Shown here: positions 60,455 through 64,000 of the stretch, piece by piece | Layout of the letters: every line of letters begins with the position of its first letter | Numbering within the stretch: position 1 is the first letter of the stretch | Assembly: GCF_035984545.1 (NCBI RefSeq) | Contig: NZ_JAXCHP010000001.1 | Coordinates: 3,410,001 to 3,474,000 of the forward strand | Reading direction: 5' to 3' | Length of the DNA: 64,000 nt | Origin: Cryobacterium sp. GrIS_2_6 | Lineage (GTDB): Bacteria; Actinomycetota; Actinomycetes; Actinomycetales; Microbacteriaceae | The notes under the pieces: model-generated | Database searches by the model: none | The model's input: the letters and a program-made list of their open reading frames with translations, nothing else | Told to the model about the DNA's origin: nothing | Made by a program: the position numbers and the translations under genes

Positions 60455-60733
60455 TCAGCAGCAACGGCCCTGCGGGTTAGCGTCCTGGCGGTCGGTCTGG
60501 TCCCGCCAGAACTCGCGTTCGGTCATCATCCGCTCGCTGGGGCGAGCCGGGTCCGCGGTCCCGTGCGCGGCCTCGTGGTGCGCCCGGTACTTGTCCCAGG
60601 CGTCCTCTCCCATCACCCCTCTGACGTACCAGGCCACGCTCCGCGCTGCCCGGCGGATGCCGGCGAGGAGCGCAGCGAGCGCGGTCCTGTCGGCCAGGAG
60701 CATCCGTTGCCCCCGGAGTGCCCCGGGTCCCAT
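60455..60733 (-). CDS. ybdD: YbdD/YjiX family small protein
   Basis: Protein of 92 residues of the YbdD (DUF466) family. The hallmark C-terminus has DKYRAHHEAAH, ERMMTEREFWRDQTDRQDANPQGRCC. Such proteins accompany CstA-type pyruvate or peptide transporters and are needed for their function in enterobacteria. It starts 11 bases after the cstA stop on the same strand (ATG 60733 with GGTGAGGG upstream; ATG 60703 is an alternative). Confidence 0.9.
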   Translation of the reverse strand: MGPGALRGQRMLLADRTALAALLAGIRRAARSVAWYVRGVMGEDAWDKYRAHHEAAHGTADPARPSERMMTEREFWRDQTDRQDANPQGRCC

Positions 60734-60743
60734 CACCGGGCCC

Positions 60744-63053
60744 TCACCGGCCGGGTGTTCCCGCGCCGGCGGACGTCGCCGCCCTGGCACTCTTCTCGGC
60801 GGCTGCCTGGGCCTCCCAGCGGCCTTGCAGTTCCTTTTCTGCCGCGGTCGGCAGGAAGCCGGACGGCGCGAACATCTGCGACGGGAGCGCGGGGTCCTCG
60901 TTGGTGCCGAAATCGCGGCTCTTCCAGGACTTCCAGGTCGCAACGACCGAGGAGACGATCACGATGATCGCGAGGGTGACGAAGAGGATCGACAGGAGAC
61001 CCTGCACCATCGTGTTCCGCACCACGGCCTCCATGGCCGCGACGCTCGGCGCCGTGCCGAACGAGGTCTTCCCCGCCGCGAGGGCGTCGGAGAATGCCTT
61101 GTTCTGGGCGAAGTAACCGACCGCGGGGACGGTTGAGAAGATCTTCAGCATCGAGGCGTAGATCGTGATGATCGCGGCGAACGCGAGGGGCACGGCGACG
61201 ATCCAGATGTACGTGAATTTGCCCTGCTTCGCGACGATCGCCATGCACACCGCGAGTGCGATTGCGGCGAGCAGCTGGTTCGCGATCCCGAAGAGCGGGA
61301 ACAGGGTGTTGATGCCGCCGAGCGGGTCCGTGACGCCCATGATCAGCACGGCGCCCCAGAGGAGAACCATGATGCCCGTGGTCAGCCAGGCCCCCGTGCG
61401 CCAGGAGGTGTTCTTGAACTTCGGGAAGAAGTTGCCGAGGCTGTCCTGGAGCATGAAGCGCGCGACGCGGGTGCCCGCGTCGACGGCGGTGAGGATGAAC
61501 AGCGCCTCGAACATGATCGCGAAGTGGTACCAGAACGCCATCATGCCCGAGCCGCCTGCGACCTGCTGCATGATGTGCGCGAGCCCGACAGAGAGCGTTG
61601 GGGCGCCGCCGGAGCGGGAAACGATGGTGGCCTCTCCTACGTCCTTCGCCGTCTGGGTGAGCATCTCGGGGGTGAGGTTGACCCCGGTTAGCCCGAGGCT
61701 GTTCACGAACGCGACAGCGCCTTCGACGGTGCCCCCGGTGAGGGCCGCTGAGGAGTTCATCGCGAAGTAAATGCCGCGGTCGATCGAGACGGCGGCGACC
61801 AGGGCCATGATCGCGACGAAGCTCTCCATGAGCATGCCGCCATAGCCGATGAAGCGGGTCTGGCGTTCCTTCTCGATGAGCTTCGGGGTCGTGCCCGAGG
61901 CGATGAGGGCGTGGAAGCCGGAGAGGGCGCCGCAGGCGATCGTGACGAAGAGGAACGGGAAGAGCGACCCGCTCACGACCGGTCCGCCGTTGGCGACGAA
62001 CTCGCTGAATGCGGGGACCGTGATCTCCGGGCGCACGATGATGATCGCGATCGCGAGCATCCCGATCGTTCCGATCTTCATGAAGGTCGAGAGGTAGTCG
62101 CGCGGGGCGAGCAGCAGCCAGACCGGGAGGATCGCGGCGACGAAGCCGTAAATGATGATGCCGATAGCGAGCGGCACCGGGTCCACGTGGAAGAACGATG
62201 CTCCCCACGCCGTGTTTGAGATGGCGCCGCCGCCGATGATGGCGGCCAGGAGCAGCACGAACCCGATGATCGACACCTCGCTGACCTTGCCCGGCCGGAA
62301 GAAGCGCAGGTAGCAGCCCATGAAGAGCGCGATCGGGATGGTCATGCCGACCGAGAAGACGCCCCAGGGGCTCGCGGCGAGGGCGTTGACAACGACGAGG
62401 GCGAGAATCGCGACGATGATGACCATGATCGCCATCGTGGCGATCAGGGCGGCGGTGCCGCCGATCTTGCCGAGCTCGTCGCGGGCCATCTGGCCGAGGG
62501 AACGTCCGCCTCTGCGCATCGAGTAGAACAGCACGATGTAGTCCTGCACCGCACCGGCGAGAACGACGCCGACGATGATCCAGATCGTGCCGGGCAGGTA
62601 GCCCATCTGCGCGGCGAGCACCGGGCCGACGAGCGGGCCTGCCCCGGCGATCGCGGCGAAGTGGTGGCCGAACAGCACCCTGCGGTCCGTCGCCGCGAAG
62701 TCCCTGCCGTCCGCCTTGTACTCGGCGGGGGTCGCCCTGCGGTCATCGGGCTTCAGCAGGTGCTTCTGAATGTAGTTCGAGTAGAAGCGGTAGCCGATCA
62801 GGTAGGTGCACACCGCCGCGAAAACGAACCAGATGGCGTTCACGGTTTCGCCGCGGACGACCGCGAGCATGACCCAGCTCAGTCCGCCGAGGAGGGAGAT
62901 GCCGGCCCAGAGGGCGATCTTGGCCGGGGTCCAGCGTCGCTCCTGGGCGTCGTGCTCTGTCTGGTCGAGTGCGACAGGGAGCAGGGACGGATCGCGATCG
63001 AGCGGACCGGCCCCCGTGAAAGCGTCGTGCGGCGTGCGGGGTCTGGTGCCCAT
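60744..63053 (-). CDS. cstA: CstA-family carbon starvation / pyruvate or peptide transporter
   Basis: Integral membrane protein of 769 residues with about 16-18 helices. The family motifs GHHFAAIAGAGPLVGPVLAAQMGYLPGTIWIIVG (start), FALISGTTPK-type SGTTPKLIEKE and GGINTLFPLFGIANQLLAAIAL are clear. CstA and its relatives import pyruvate or peptides when carbon is short. ATG 63053 is preceded by AAAGGAGAG. It is followed by ybdD and is divergent from glycyl-tRNA synthetase. A TTGCTA/TAGCTT pair spaced by 17 bases upstream is a possible promoter. Confidence 0.95.
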   Translation of the reverse strand: MGTRPRTPHDAFTGAGPLDRDPSLLPVALDQTEHDAQERRWTPAKIALWAGISLLGGLSWVMLAVVRGETVNAIWFVFAAVCTYLIGYRFYSNYIQKHLLKPDDRRATPAEYKADGRDFAATDRRVLFGHHFAAIAGAGPLVGPVLAAQMGYLPGTIWIIVGVVLAGAVQDYIVLFYSMRRGGRSLGQMARDELGKIGGTAALIATMAIMVIIVAILALVVVNALAASPWGVFSVGMTIPIALFMGCYLRFFRPGKVSEVSIIGFVLLLAAIIGGGAISNTAWGASFFHVDPVPLAIGIIIYGFVAAILPVWLLLAPRDYLSTFMKIGTIGMLAIAIIIVRPEITVPAFSEFVANGGPVVSGSLFPFLFVTIACGALSGFHALIASGTTPKLIEKERQTRFIGYGGMLMESFVAIMALVAAVSIDRGIYFAMNSSAALTGGTVEGAVAFVNSLGLTGVNLTPEMLTQTAKDVGEATIVSRSGGAPTLSVGLAHIMQQVAGGSGMMAFWYHFAIMFEALFILTAVDAGTRVARFMLQDSLGNFFPKFKNTSWRTGAWLTTGIMVLLWGAVLIMGVTDPLGGINTLFPLFGIANQLLAAIALAVCMAIVAKQGKFTYIWIVAVPLAFAAIITIYASMLKIFSTVPAVGYFAQNKAFSDALAAGKTSFGTAPSVAAMEAVVRNTMVQGLLSILFVTLAIIVIVSSVVATWKSWKSRDFGTNEDPALPSQMFAPSGFLPTAAEKELQGRWEAQAAAEKSARAATSAGAGTPGR

Positions 63054-63263
63054 GATCTCTCCTTTGAGGGTGGTGCAGATGGTGCTGAGGTGCGGTTCAC
63101 GGTCGTGCCGAATCCAAGCTGAGAACAAGCTAAATTCGAGATGATTCCTTAGCAAGGCTAACAGCCAGAGGGGCGCACCGGGACGAGAGCCTAAAATGAG
63201 TACGCCTGACCGGGATTTTCCGCACGGCACGCCCCACATCCACCCTCGACCATTGGAGCCACC

Positions 63264-64000
63264 GTGGCCGCACCCTCCCGCCTCGATTCAGTCATCGCCC
63301 TCGCCCGCCACCGCGGGTTCGTCTTCCAGGCGGGTGAAATCTACGGCGGATCCCGGTCCGCGTGGGATTACGGGCCCCTCGGCGTTGAGCTCAAGGAGAA
63401 CATCAAGAAGCAGTGGTGGCGCTTCATGGTCACGAGCCGCGACGACGTCGTCGGGCTCGACTCCTCGGTTATCCTGCCCAGGAAGGTGTGGGAGGCATCC
63501 GGTCATGTCGAGGTCTTCAGCGACCCGCTTGTCGAGTGCACGAGCTGTCACAAGCGTTTCCGCGCCGACCACCTCGAGGAGGAGTTCGAGGAGAAGAAGG
63601 GGCGCCCCGCAGAGGGCGGCCTCGACGGCATCCCCTGCCCGAACTGCGGCAACCGGCACATCTGGACGGAGCCGCGCGCCTTCTCCGGCCTGCTCAAGAC
63701 TTACCTCGGCCCCGTCGACGACGAGGCGGGCATGCACTACCTGCGTCCAGAGACCGCGCAGGGCATCTTCGTGAACTTCGCCAACGTTCTCCAGGCGGCC
63801 AGGATGAAGCCCCCGTTCGGCATCGGCCAGATCGGCAAGAGCTTCCGCAACGAGATCACACCGGGCAACTTCATCTTCCGCACCCGCGAGTTCGAGCAGA
63901 TGGAGATGGAATTCTTCGTCGAGCCCGGCACAGATGAGACCTGGCACGAGTACTGGCTCGAGCAGCGCATGAACTGGTACACCGGCCTCGGCATCGAGCC
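63264..64000 (+). CDS. glyS: Glycine--tRNA ligase (3' end beyond the window)
   Basis: N-terminal 245 residues of the single-chain (dimeric) glycyl-tRNA synthetase. It begins [29 protein letters not shown], with the class-II motif in [17 protein letters not shown], a zinc-like Cys set CTSCHKRF...CPNCG, and class-II motif 2 around [29 protein letters not shown]. It charges tRNA-Gly with glycine. GTG 63264 follows TTGGAGCCACC; a TAAAAT -10-like hexamer is at 63192-63197. The end is cut by the window edge. It is divergent from cstA. Confidence 0.95.
   Translation, partial: MAAPSRLDSVIALARHRGFVFQAGEIYGGSRSAWDYGPLGVELKENIKKQWWRFMVTSRDDVVGLDSSVILPRKVWEASGHVEVFSDPLVECTSCHKRFRADHLEEEFEEKKGRPAEGGLDGIPCPNCGNRHIWTEPRAFSGLLKTYLGPVDDEAGMHYLRPETAQGIFVNFANVLQAARMKPPFGIGQIGKSFRNEITPGNFIFRTREFEQMEMEFFVEPGTDETWHEYWLEQRMNWYTGLGIE

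Overview
This 64 kb window is high-GC DNA with tightly packed genes and many GTG starts and stop/start overlaps (GTGA, ATGA, TGATG). It looks like an actinobacterium, probably a Microbacteriaceae-type genome. The evidence is a NucS (EndoMS) mismatch endonuclease, a DUF222/HNH gene with a leaderless-type start, two IclR regulators, a three-helix-bundle dimerization small protein, YkcC/YkcB-type glycosyltransferases, and frequent CGGATGCC/GGCATCCG octamers. The genus is an inference.

Layout. 1-2.1 kb: 3' part of an OmpR-type response regulator and its histidine kinase. 2.2-3.7 kb: an intact ISL3-family insertion sequence with inverted ends and an 8-bp target duplication. 4.3-7.8 kb: an aldehyde dehydrogenase-like protein and a 4-coumarate-CoA-ligase-like enzyme. 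7.9-12.1 kb: a LolA-like exported protein, an ABC exporter, a Cys-rich coiled-coil protein and a small membrane protein. 12.2-15.2 kb (minus): a class-V aminotransferase coupled to a membrane-anchored thioredoxin-fold protein, plus a small membrane protein. 15.4-18.4 kb: gluconate permease and gluconokinase, divergent from an FCD-type GntR regulator with a palindromic operator candidate between them. 18.5-27.2 kb: HNH protein with a poly-G frameshift, a GNAT-AAA+ fusion, a Met/Cys-rich copper-binding protein, two related tiny proteins, a V4R-GAF-GGDEF-EAL protein, and an HbpS/UPF0303 protein. 27.2-33.9 kb: IclR regulator, two APC permeases, a copper amine oxidase with His-rich tails, and a membrane protein, which together suggest amine uptake and oxidation. 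33.9-40.9 kb: universal stress protein, YkcC/YkcB-type glycosyltransferases, HAD phosphatase, NucS, MFS transporter.

41.0-51.3 kb is the most striking region. It holds an IclR regulator followed by cytochrome P450, a PEP-synthase-like ATP-binding protein, a PEP-synthase-like phosphohistidine protein, an SDR, a 2Fe-2S ferredoxin, a ferredoxin reductase, an HD-domain phosphohydrolase and an aldehyde dehydrogenase. This matches, gene for gene and from memory in the same order, the p-cresol (cre) pathway of Corynebacterium glutamicum. There the phenol is phosphorylated, the P450 system oxidises the methyl group of the aryl phosphate, the phosphate is removed, and two dehydrogenases complete conversion to 4-hydroxybenzoate.

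51.4-64 kb: MATE transporter, M13 metallopeptidase, a beta-lactamase-fold protein without its catalytic Ser/Lys, an NCS1 permease, a broken YdeI/OmpD-type gene, two tandem paralogous membrane-anchored esterase-like proteins, YbdD and CstA, and the 5' part of glycyl-tRNA synthetase. No rRNA, tRNA or CRISPR array was seen.
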